Assembly (NCBI GenBank): GCA_905199135.1
Contig: CAJKFC010000104.1
Coordinates: 1 to 5,797 of the forward strand
Origin: an uncultured Eubacteriales bacterium
Lineage (GTDB): Bacteria; Bacillota; Clostridia; Oscillospirales; Butyricicoccaceae
DNA length: 5,797 nt
Direction: 5' to 3'
The notes under the pieces were generated by a model. That model was not told where the DNA came from and did no database searches. It saw only the letters and a program-made list of their open reading frames with translations. Shown piece by piece: positions 1 to 5,398 of this stretch (positions within the stretch are counted from its first letter, which is position 1; the number at the start of each line of letters is the position of its first letter). The position numbers and the translations under genes are program-made.

Positions 1-10
1 ATGTCAAACA

Positions 11-17
11 GGAGGGG
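11..17 (+). promoter_or_regulatory. Ribosome binding site that sets the response regulator start
   Basis: GGAGGGG lies 7 bases before the ATG at 25, which is ideal Shine-Dalgarno spacing. It decides the start. The in-frame ATG at position 1 lies upstream of this site and would add an eight-residue basic tail (MSNRRGNI) in front of the usual receiver-domain beginning. No promoter can be judged because the window opens here. Confidence 0.85.
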
Positions 18-24
18 AAATATA

Positions 25-705
25 ATGATATATTTGCTCGAAGATGATGAAAGCATAAGAAATTTTGTGGAATATGCTCTTAATAACTCCGGACTGGAGT
101 CCAGAGGCTTTGAAAAACCGTCGGATTTTTGGAAAGGCGTTGACGAAAGTATACCCGCTCTTGTAATACTGGACGTTATGCTGCCTGAGGAGGACGGACT
201 TGAGGTTTTAAAGAAAATAAGGAACAGAAGCGATATAAAAAACGTACCTGTTATAATGCTGACGGCAAAGGATACAGAATATGACAAAGTTATCGGACTT
301 GATACAGGCGCCGACGATTATGTTGCAAAGCCTTTCGGCATGATGGAGCTGATTTCCAGGATAAAGGCTCTCATGAGAAGAACGGCGGCTAACGGTAAAA
401 ACGATGAATATACAGCGGATGGATTATATGTATGCCCATCAAAGCATATTGTAAAGGCAAACGGAAAAGAAGTAGTTTTGACGTATAAGGAATTTGAACT
501 TCTGTGCCTGTTAATATCCAACAAGGGAACTGTATTTAACAGAGATCAGATATTACAAAGAATATGGGGATTTGAGTTTGACGGTGAGAACAGAACAGTT
601 GACGTTCACATCCGTACATTGAGAACAAAGCTTGGCGAGTGCGGAGCTCTTATAGAAACGGTAAGGGGCATAGGATATAAAATAGGAGCTGACGAATATG
701 AATAA
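25..705 (+). CDS. OmpR/PhoB-family response regulator (PhoB-like)
   Basis: This is a cytoplasmic DNA-binding response regulator of 226 residues from the ATG at 25, the usual length for the OmpR/PhoB family. The receiver domain covers about residues 1-118. It has the acidic pocket E6-D7-D8, the phosphoacceptor D50 in VILDVMLPEEDG, the switch T80 in PVIMLTAK, and K102 in DDYVAKPF. A winged-helix domain covers about 130-222 and ends in the typical RTVDVHIRTLRTKLG and TVRGIGYKI segments. By family knowledge, the cognate kinase phosphorylates D50, the protein dimerises and it binds direct-repeat promoter sites. The neighbouring kinase starts inside its last codons, so the two are translationally coupled partners. 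The sequence resembles clostridial PhoB-type regulators, but no phosphate transport gene is in view, so phosphate sensing is inference. The gene is clearly AT-richer (about 39% GC over the first 300 bases by hand count) and uses TTA/TTG/CTT leucine codons more than its neighbours do. Confidence 0.95.
   Translation: MIYLLEDDESIRNFVEYALNNSGLESRGFEKPSDFWKGVDESIPALVILDVMLPEEDGLEVLKKIRNRSDIKNVPVIMLTAKDTEYDKVIGLDTGADDYVAKPFGMMELISRIKALMRRTAANGKNDEYTADGLYVCPSKHIVKANGKEVVLTYKEFELLCLLISNKGTVFNRDQILQRIWGFEFDGENRTVDVHIRTLRTKLGECGALIETVRGIGYKIGADEYE
684..688 (+). promoter_or_regulatory. Ribosome binding site of the histidine kinase, inside the response regulator gene
   Basis: AGGAG lies 9 bases before the kinase ATG at 698, within the 3' end of the response regulator coding sequence. 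The kinase start overlaps the upstream stop as ATGAATAA (698-705), which suggests coupled translation of the two proteins. Confidence 0.75.
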
Positions 706-2350
706 AAAAATATTCCGTTCCACCTGCCTTGTGGCATTCTTCGTCTTTCTTTTGAGCCTTGTCATGATATTCGGCATACTCTTCGGCCATTTCGAGAGCA
801 TGCTGACAAAGGAGCTCAAAAGCGAGGCCGAATATATAGCCAAAGCGGTAGACCAGGCGGGGGAAGACTATCTTTCGGCAATAAATTCTTACGACGCGAG
901 AATAACCCTCATCTCGCCCGACGGCACGGTGCTCTTTGACTCGGTCGCCGACCCATCTTCAATGGGAAATCACCTGGGTCGTGAAGAGGTGCAGAAGGCC
1001 CTCAAATACGGTGCGGGCGAAAGCAGCAGAATTTCCAATACTTTCACCGAAAAGACCTATTACTACGCCGTAAAAACGGCAAACGGAGACATTTTAAGGC
1101 TTTCCAACACCCAGTTTTCCATATTCCAGCTTCTTTTGAGCCTGCTTCAGCCCATGGCCTTTGTGTGCGCAGCCGCTCTTATCATAGCGGCGGTGCTTTC
1201 CTCCAAGGTGTCCAAGAGCATAGTGGCTCCCATAAACTCCATAGATCTGGAAAACCCCGAAAACAGCGAGGTGTATGACGAGCTCTCCCCTCTTCTCACC
1301 AAGATAGCCAACCAGAAAAAGGCCATCGACCGCCAGATAAAGGAGGCCATGAAAAATCAGGAGAGATTCCGCATCATCTCTGAAAACATGAGCGAGGGCT
1401 TTGCCGTCACCGACAGCGAGGGACACCTTCTGACCTACAACAAGGTGCTTCTCAATATCCTCGGCATGGAGGAAAAGGACACCTCCAACATTCTCAAGTA
1501 CAACCGCTCCAATGAGTTCATAAAGTGCATGGAGGAGGTTCTGGACGGACGCCACAGCGAATGTACGATAAATGTGGGCCAGAGCATTTACAGCGTCATG
1601 GCAAACCCCGTCTTTGACGGCACCAGCGTCATCGGCTCTGTCATAGTTCTCTTCGACATCACCTCCAAAATCGAGGGCGAAAAGATGCGCAGGGAGTTTA
1701 CCGCCAATGTGTCCCACGAGCTCAAAACTCCCCTTACCTCCATCTCGGGCTTTGCCGAAATAATCAAAAACGGCGGACTTCCCAGAGAGGTGGTCGAGGA
1801 CTTCTCGGTTTCGATATACGAGGAGGCCCAGAGGCTCATAACCCTTGTAAACGACATAATAAAGCTCTCAAAGCTCGACGAGGAATCCTCCCTTTACAGC
1901 TTTGAGCAGGTTGATCTCCACGATGTGGCAAACAGAGTTGTTTCGAGGCTCAAAAACGACGCCGAGGGCAGAAATCTCACCGTCTCGGTGATAGGCGGCT
2001 CTGCCACCGTCCCCGCGGTTTTGCAGATAACCGAGGAGATGATATACAATCTTGTGGACAACGCCATAAAATACAACAAAGAGGGCGGAAACATCGACAT
2101 TCTCATAAACGACAGCCAGTCCTCGGCCTCGATAATAGTCCGCGACACGGGAATCGGTATTCCCCTTTCTCACCAGAGCAGAGTGTTCGAGAGATTTTAC
2201 AGGGTCGACAAGAGCCACTCCAAGGAGATAGGCGGCACAGGCCTGGGTCTTTCCATCGTCAAGCACGGAGCCATGTATATGGGCGCCTCGGTAAAGCTTG
2301 AAAGCGAAGAGGGCAAGGGCACCAGCGTCTGCATAACCTTTAAAAAATAG
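698..2350 (+). CDS. PhoR-like membrane sensor histidine kinase with PAS domain
   Basis: This 550-residue sensor kinase should pair with the response regulator immediately upstream. A transmembrane helix at about 8-31 and a second at about 143-168 enclose an extracellular sensor of roughly 110 residues. That sensor contains ARITLISPDGTVLFDS, SMGNHLGREEVQKAL and RISNTF, the pattern of PhoR/WalK-type extracytoplasmic PAS-like (Cache) domains. A short degenerate HAMP-like linker (IVAPINSIDLENPE, then YDELSPLL) follows at about 172-210. A cytoplasmic PAS domain lies at about 222-325. The dimerisation/phosphoacceptor helix has H340 in NVSHELKTPL. The ATPase domain has an N box with N451 and N455 (NLVDNAIKYN), a G1 box DTGIGIP at 483-489, an F box FERF at 497-500, and a G2 box GGTGLGL at 512-518. 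All catalytic boxes are intact, so it should be active as an autokinase and probably also as a phosphatase. The ligand cannot be read from the sequence. Apart from an AT-rich start, its codon use (many CTC, GCC and GAG codons, about 51% GC in sampled lines) matches purA rather than the response regulator. Confidence 0.95.
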   Translation: MNKKIFRSTCLVAFFVFLLSLVMIFGILFGHFESMLTKELKSEAEYIAKAVDQAGEDYLSAINSYDARITLISPDGTVLFDSVADPSSMGNHLGREEVQKALKYGAGESSRISNTFTEKTYYYAVKTANGDILRLSNTQFSIFQLLLSLLQPMAFVCAAALIIAAVLSSKVSKSIVAPINSIDLENPENSEVYDELSPLLTKIANQKKAIDRQIKEAMKNQERFRIISENMSEGFAVTDSEGHLLTYNKVLLNILGMEEKDTSNILKYNRSNEFIKCMEEVLDGRHSECTINVGQSIYSVMANPVFDGTSVIGSVIVLFDITSKIEGEKMRREFTANVSHELKTPLTSISGFAEIIKNGGLPREVVEDFSVSIYEEAQRLITLVNDIIKLSKLDEESSLYSFEQVDLHDVANRVVSRLKNDAEGRNLTVSVIGGSATVPAVLQITEEMIYNLVDNAIKYNKEGGNIDILINDSQSSASIIVRDTGIGIPLSHQSRVFERFYRVDKSHSKEIGGTGLGLSIVKHGAMYMGASVKLESEEGKGTSVCITFKK

Positions 2351-2364
2351 CTTTTAACCCTTTG

Positions 2365-2397
2365 AAAAAGCCTTTTGCAAAAGGCTTTTTCTTTTTT
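2365..2397 (+). terminator. Intrinsic terminator of the two-component operon
   Basis: Positions 2365-2390 form a perfect 26-base palindrome. It folds as AAAAAGCCTTT paired with AAAGGCTTTTT around TGCA (2376-2379), followed by CTTTTTT. It begins 15 bases after the kinase stop. No gene converges on it from the right, so its role is to close the two-component operon before the purA promoter. Confidence 0.92.
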
Positions 2398-2400
2398 ATG

Positions 2401-2429
2401 TTGCAAAAAAGGGCAAAGTATGCTATAAT
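2401..2429 (+). promoter_or_regulatory. Sigma-A-type promoter of purA
   Basis: The -35 box TTGCAA (2401-2406, 4 of 6 matches to TTGACA) is separated by exactly 17 bases from a consensus -10 TATAAT (2424-2429). The TG of an extended -10 lies at 2421-2422. Transcription should begin near 2436, giving a leader of about 83 nt. The promoter starts directly after the upstream terminator, so purA is its own transcription unit. No PurR box or other purine operator was recognised around it. Confidence 0.85.
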
Positions 2430-2444
2430 TTTTCCGTGACGGAT

Positions 2445-2473
2445 CTGCCGCGTTTTTTTCGCGTGCAGTTTTT
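2445..2473 (+). terminator. Terminator-like hairpin in the purA leader (possible attenuator)
   Basis: CTGCCGCG (2445-2452) pairs with CGCG-T-GCAG (2460-2468). The result is 8 base pairs, seven of them G-C, with one bulged T and a loop of seven Ts. Five Ts follow (2469-2473). It sits about 10 nt after the predicted transcription start and 45 nt before the purA ATG. The form is that of an intrinsic terminator, which would make it an attenuator, but I could not find a strong competing antiterminator pairing. It could instead be a leader-stabilising hairpin. Confidence 0.5.
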
Positions 2474-2504
2474 CAAAATCGACAAAGCTTTCAATACATA
2501 TCAG

Positions 2505-2511
2505 AAAGGGG
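2505..2511 (+). promoter_or_regulatory. purA: Ribosome binding site of purA
   Basis: AAAGGGG lies 7 bases upstream of the ATG at 2519. It supports that start, which also places the nucleotide-binding motif at the N-terminus as the family requires. Confidence 0.8.
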
Positions 2512-2518
2512 TATATCC

Positions 2519-3787
2519 ATGCCTTCAAAAGTAGTAGTCGGCGCCCAGTGGGGCGACGAGGGAAAGGGTAAGATAATAGACATCCTGGCGGGCCGCGCTC
2601 AGGTGGTCGTCCGTTCCCAGGGCGGCAACAACGCAGGCCATACAGTCAAGGTCGGCGACGAGGTCTATAAGCTCCACCTTATCCCTTCGGGAATTCTCTA
2701 TAAAGATACAGTATGCGTCATCGGCAACGGCGTTGTCGTAGACCCCAAGGTAGTTCTCGCAGAGCTCGATGAGCTCACAAGCCGCGGCGTTTCCGACGCC
2801 AACCTCAAAATCGACAAGCGCGCCCACATCATCATGCCCTATCACATCGAGCTGGACGGTCTTTCCGAAAAGGCCAGAGGCAAGGACGACATAGGCACCA
2901 CAAAGAGAGGCATCGGCCCCTGCTACATGGACAAGGCCGAGAGATCGGGCATACGCATGTGCGACCTCATAGACCCCGAAGTTTTCCCCAATAAGGTAAG
3001 GGAAAATGTCGAAATCAAGAACAAGATAATCTCCCTTGTCTACGGCGGCACTCCCGTCGATGCCGAGAAGATCATCGAGGAGTATACAGAGTACGCAAAA
3101 AGACTTTCCAAATATGTCTGCGACACAAGCGTAATAGTCTATGACGCCATAAAAGAGGGCAAAGAGGTTCTCTTTGAGGGCGCTCAGGGCACCCTTTTGG
3201 ACCTCGACATGGGCACATACCCCTATGTCACATCGTCTCATCCCCTCACCGCAGGCGCCTGCATAGGCTCGGGCGTCGGCCCCACCTTTATTGACGAGTG
3301 CGTAGGCGTCGCTAAAGCCTACATCACCCGCGTCGGCAAGGGCCCCTTCCCCACCGAGCTTTTTGACGAGACAGGCGACCTCATAAGAGAGCGCGGAGCC
3401 GAGTTCGGCGTAACGACAGGCAGAGCGAGAAGATGCGGCTGGTTTGACGCCGTTATTTTGAAGTACGCCGTACGCGTCAACGGTCTCACATCCCTTTCGA
3501 TAAACAAGCTGGACACTCTTGCAGGCTTTGACAAACTCAAAATCTGCGTCGCATATGAGAAGAACGGCGAGAGAATCGAAGAGTTCCCCGCCTCCCTCAA
3601 GGAGCTTGACGGCTGCAAGCCGGTATACATCGAGATGGACGGATTTGAGTCCCTTGACGGTGTAAAGAGCTACGACGAGCTGCCCGTAAACGCCAAAAAG
3701 TACATCGAAAAGATCGAAGAGCTTTGCGGCTGCCCCGTAAAGATGGTCGGCGTAGGCCCCGGCAGAGAGCAGAACCTCGAAAGATAA
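2519..3787 (+). CDS. purA: Adenylosuccinate synthetase
   Basis: PurA joins IMP and aspartate using GTP to make adenylosuccinate, the first committed step from IMP to AMP, in the cytoplasm. The 422-residue length is close to the usual 425-430 of bacterial enzymes. Signature motifs are intact. They include GAQWGDEGKGK at 8-18 (GTP/IMP loop, with catalytic D13 and K16), GGNNAGHT at 35-42 (catalytic H41), DIGTTKRGIGP at 124-134 (IMP loop), and EGAQGTLLDLDMGTYPYVTSS at 220-240. Further motifs are the aspartate-loop region VTTGRARRCGWFDAV at 298-312, NKLDTLAGF at 329-337 (guanine-recognition NKxD type), and the C-terminal GVGPGRE at 411-417. The gene has its own promoter, a structured leader and a downstream hairpin, so it is probably monocistronic apart from read-through. 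It is GC-rich for the window (67-72% in two sampled lines, 45% in a third near the 3' end) and essentially lacks in-frame TTA, CTA and TCA codons. No other purine gene is adjacent. Confidence 0.98.
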   Translation: MPSKVVVGAQWGDEGKGKIIDILAGRAQVVVRSQGGNNAGHTVKVGDEVYKLHLIPSGILYKDTVCVIGNGVVVDPKVVLAELDELTSRGVSDANLKIDKRAHIIMPYHIELDGLSEKARGKDDIGTTKRGIGPCYMDKAERSGIRMCDLIDPEVFPNKVRENVEIKNKIISLVYGGTPVDAEKIIEEYTEYAKRLSKYVCDTSVIVYDAIKEGKEVLFEGAQGTLLDLDMGTYPYVTSSHPLTAGACIGSGVGPTFIDECVGVAKAYITRVGKGPFPTELFDETGDLIRERGAEFGVTTGRARRCGWFDAVILKYAVRVNGLTSLSINKLDTLAGFDKLKICVAYEKNGERIEEFPASLKELDGCKPVYIEMDGFESLDGVKSYDELPVNAKKYIEKIEELCGCPVKMVGVGPGREQNLER

Positions 3788-3798
3788 TGTGTAAATAC

Positions 3799-3827
3799 AA
3801 AAAGCATGGCTTTTGCCCTGCTTTTTC
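3799..3827 (+). terminator. Hairpin terminator after purA
   Basis: AAAAAGCATGGC (3799-3810) pairs with GCCCTGCTTTTT (3815-3826) around a TTTT loop, with one T/C mismatch inside a 12-position stem. The T-tract closes the stem. It starts 11 bases after the purA stop and should end purA transcripts, perhaps leakily because of the mismatch. It is 27/28 identical to the hairpin at 4216-4243. Confidence 0.75.
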
Positions 3828-3841
3828 AAAATCATCTGACT

Positions 3842-4216
3842 ATGAAAAACAAAGAGATACGCAAAATCAAAATCATAAACCTCGCCGTCTTCCTTTTCTT
3901 TGCGCTGCTCGCTGCCGCCGCCTTTATCCATGTGCAAAGCAAAACCTTTTCCGAAGAAAAATGGCGTGAAGCTCCCGACGAAAGGGTAAATATAGTGGAC
4001 AGCCTTCTTTCAAAGCACGACCTTATCGGCATGACGGAAAAGGAAGTCACCGCCCTTTTGGGAGAAAACGACAACGATTCGGGATACTTTTCAAAGGACG
4101 GACGATATGTGTATTACCTCGGTCCCGAAAGAGGGTTTTTTTCGATAGACAGCGAATGGCTCCTCATCGATTTTTCAGACGGCGCAGTATCGGATTTCTC
4201 TCTCACGACAGATTAA
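3842..4216 (+). CDS. Small membrane-anchored protein with BamE/SmpA-like domain
   Basis: From the ATG at 3842 this encodes 124 residues. A basic N-terminus (MKNKEIRKIK) is followed by one hydrophobic segment at about residues 11-29, then a soluble part of about 90 residues. There is no cysteine near the hydrophobic segment, so it is a signal anchor or cleaved signal peptide rather than a lipoprotein. The soluble part contains VDSLLSKHDLIGMTEKEVTALLG (52-74), then a glycine/tyrosine-rich stretch YVYYLGPERG and SEWLLIDFSDGAVSDF. This order of elements (L.GMT..EV..LLG, then Y.LG, then L.I.F..G.V) resembles the small BamE/SmpA/OmlA-type fold, which also occurs in Gram-positive proteins of unknown role. 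The function is unknown. An ATG at 3806 is in frame but falls inside the hairpin and has no ribosome site. The ATG at 3842 also lacks a clear Shine-Dalgarno, so expression may be weak or depend on read-through from purA. It shares its terminator with the converging WYL gene. Confidence 0.7.
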   Translation: MKNKEIRKIKIINLAVFLFFALLAAAAFIHVQSKTFSEEKWREAPDERVNIVDSLLSKHDLIGMTEKEVTALLGENDNDSGYFSKDGRYVYYLGPERGFFSIDSEWLLIDFSDGAVSDFSLTTD

Positions 4217-4244
4217 AAAAGCAGGGCTTTTGCCCTGCTTTTTT
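4215..4244. terminator. Bidirectional terminator between converging genes
   Basis: This is a perfect 13-bp stem, AAAAAAGCAGGGC (4215-4227) with GCCCTGCTTTTTT (4232-4244), and a TTTT loop. It has a T-tract on either strand, so it can stop transcription from both sides. It overlaps the stop codon of the small membrane protein gene (4214-4216) and that of the WYL regulator (4243-4245), leaving essentially no spare bases between the two genes. Confidence 0.92.
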
Positions 4245-5226
4245 ACATATATCTTTCCGCCCTTTTGAGAAGCTTTTTTCGGTATTCCTCCCTGACATCT
4301 TCGGGATAGACTATCTCCGCCTGCTCGCCTTTGCCGAAAAGCCAGCTGTAAAAATAGTCGCTGATCGCCACATCTACCGTTACGGTAAAAAATCCCCCTT
4401 CTTCTTTTATAAGGGTTGCGTCTCTGCCGAATCTGTCCAAGACTATGCCCGCCATATTGTCGGGAAAGCGCAGCTTTACCTTGCGCTCCGTGCCGCTGAA
4501 CATGGAGAACATCTTTTTGGCATACTGCCCGGGGCGAAGGTTTTTATATTCCTCCACACCGTCTCGCTTTTCCTCAAGCAGCTCTATTCGCTCCATTTTG
4601 TCCACTCGGTAATGCTTGATTTTGGCGGCAGTGCCGTCATAGCCCAGCAGATAGTAGTTTTCCTCCTGCCACAGGAGAGCCACCGGGCTTATGACATACC
4701 TCTCACCCTCTCTGCGGTAGACCTTTTTCTTTTCCACATTGTAGTCAAAATACAAAAAGGATATCTGCCTGTCGCCTTCGACAGCCATATGAATCTTGTC
4801 TATGTTGTAGTATATGCTCTCGTTGGGATTTTTCACCCTGTCGTAGTATATCTGCCGTCTTATGGATTTTTCCTGATGCACGCTGGCGAGAGTGCCGAGC
4901 TTTTTCAAAAGCTCCTGCGATTTTCTGTCGGTTATAAATCTCGACGCCTGGACAACATCGGTAAGTATTTTTACCTCGGGCAGCTCGAAAAGACGGTCTC
5001 CCACATAGTATCCGCCCCCTCTGCCCTTTTTTATATGGATATCCAGACCGTAGCTTCTCAAAGCCTCTATGTCGTCGTACACGCTCTTTCTCTCGGCCTC
5101 TATCCCGAGATATGACAGCTCCTTGATGATGCTTTCGGTGCTTACGGGGTGATCGTCGTCGGAGCAGCGCAGCAAATAATCCATAATATAGATCAGCTTG
5201 CATTTCTGATTGGAATGTCTCGACAT
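4243..5226 (-). CDS. WYL-domain transcription regulator (HTH-WYL-WCX)
   Basis: This 327-residue regulator has the standard three-part form. An N-terminal winged helix-turn-helix covers about residues 8-75, with the recognition region RKSVYDDIEALRSYGLDI at 46-63 and the wing GRGGGYYVG at 68-76. A linker of helices spans about 83-140. The WYL domain at about 142-215 contains YVISPVALLWQEENYYLLGY and KIKHYRVDKME, which carry the conserved tryptophan, tyrosine-leucine and arginine positions. A C-terminal WCX-like domain (about 247-320) contains KVKLRF and EIVYPEDVREEYRKKL. By family knowledge, WYL domains sense a ligand, in some cases nucleic acid or a nucleotide, and the protein represses or activates nearby genes, often including its own. 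Here it stands alone. The start is supported by a ribosome site and by a promoter with an inverted repeat. No defence, CRISPR or transport gene lies beside it, so its targets are unknown, and autoregulation is the best-supported guess. It ends in the shared bidirectional terminator. Confidence 0.93.
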   Translation of the reverse strand: MSRHSNQKCKLIYIMDYLLRCSDDDHPVSTESIIKELSYLGIEAERKSVYDDIEALRSYGLDIHIKKGRGGGYYVGDRLFELPEVKILTDVVQASRFITDRKSQELLKKLGTLASVHQEKSIRRQIYYDRVKNPNESIYYNIDKIHMAVEGDRQISFLYFDYNVEKKKVYRREGERYVISPVALLWQEENYYLLGYDGTAAKIKHYRVDKMERIELLEEKRDGVEEYKNLRPGQYAKKMFSMFSGTERKVKLRFPDNMAGIVLDRFGRDATLIKEEGGFFTVTVDVAISDYFYSWLFGKGEQAEIVYPEDVREEYRKKLLKRAERYM

Positions 5227-5232
5227 TACTTT

Positions 5233-5239
5233 CCCCCTT
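5233..5239 (-). promoter_or_regulatory. Ribosome binding site of the WYL regulator
   Basis: On the minus strand AAGGGGG lies 6 bases before the ATG (5226-5224). It is purine-rich and well spaced, and it confirms the start. Confidence 0.75.
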
Positions 5240-5283
5240 CCCTACTCAGTCAAATGCCGCGACACATCGGATATATTGTTTAT

Positions 5284-5292
5284 ATTATAGCA
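5284..5292 (-). promoter_or_regulatory. Extended -10 promoter of the WYL regulator
   Basis: The minus strand reads TGCTATAAT over 5292-5284, a consensus -10 with the TG extension. It shares 11 bases (TATGCTATAAT) with the purA promoter. The position for a -35 box (5307-5312) reads TGTCTA and matches TTGACA poorly. Transcription should start near 5277, leaving a leader of about 50 nt. A weak -35 box with an overlapping inverted repeat suggests a regulated promoter. Confidence 0.7.
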
Positions 5293-5297
5293 TATTA

Positions 5298-5314
5298 ACT
5301 GTCCGATAGACAGT
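5298..5314. promoter_or_regulatory. Candidate operator: perfect inverted repeat ACTGTC-N5-GACAGT
   Basis: ACTGTC (5298-5303) and GACAGT (5309-5314) form a perfect 6-bp inverted repeat with a 5-base centre CGATA. It lies 8 bases upstream of the -10 box of the WYL gene and covers the -35 region. Half-site centres are 11 bases apart, about one helical turn, which fits a dimeric helix-turn-helix protein. Binding by the WYL protein itself is inference. The repeat is followed by no T-run, so it does not look like a terminator. Confidence 0.6.
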
Positions 5315-5360
5315 ACACTTTAGAAATTCTGTTTATAATATATATTTTTCCGCTGTCCGC

Positions 5361-5398
5361 CCATAAAAAATACGCCCTTAAAGGCGTATTCTTTATGG
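5361..5398 (-). terminator. Terminator of the acetyltransferase gene
   Basis: The arms 5361-5376 and 5383-5398 pair at 15 of 16 positions around a six-base loop, with one A/C mismatch at 5368/5391. Read on the minus strand the core is AATACGCC, loop, GGCGTATT, running into six consecutive Ts (5370-5365). The stem includes the stop codon of the acetyltransferase (5395-5393). It separates that gene from the WYL promoter downstream. Confidence 0.75.

Noticed and set aside
1..24. ATG at position 1 as the response regulator start
   Set aside because: The ribosome binding site GGAGGGG lies after it and 7 bases before the ATG at 25, and the receiver domain begins naturally at 25.
1094..1717. A 207-codon open frame on the minus strand opposite the kinase
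   Set aside because: It is codon-aligned with the kinase and bounded by the rare sense TTA at its left end. It has low-complexity content and no domain.
2436..2518. Purine riboswitch in the purA leader
   Set aside because: No three-way junction or conserved aptamer core is visible, and only about 10 nt precede the terminator-like hairpin.
3806..3841. ATG at 3806 as the start of the small membrane protein
   Set aside because: It lies inside the purA terminator stem with no ribosome site. Starting at 3842 gives a normal basic N-terminus before the hydrophobic segment, though 3842 also lacks a clear ribosome site.
2525..3937. A 470-codon open frame on the minus strand opposite purA
   Set aside because: Its codons are in exact register with the purA codons, where antisense stops would need sense TTA, CTA or TCA codons, which purA avoids. 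The predicted protein has no recognisable domain and there is no ribosome site of note. It is a codon-bias shadow.
4156..5115. A 319-codon open frame on the plus strand opposite the WYL gene
   Set aside because: It is in the same register as the WYL codons and is explained by the same codon avoidance. It shows no family motif and crosses the bidirectional terminator.
5334..5339. TATAAT on the plus strand in the AT-rich intergenic region
   Set aside because: There is no reasonable -35 box 16-18 bases upstream and no plus-strand gene downstream, so it is probably chance in AT-rich sequence.
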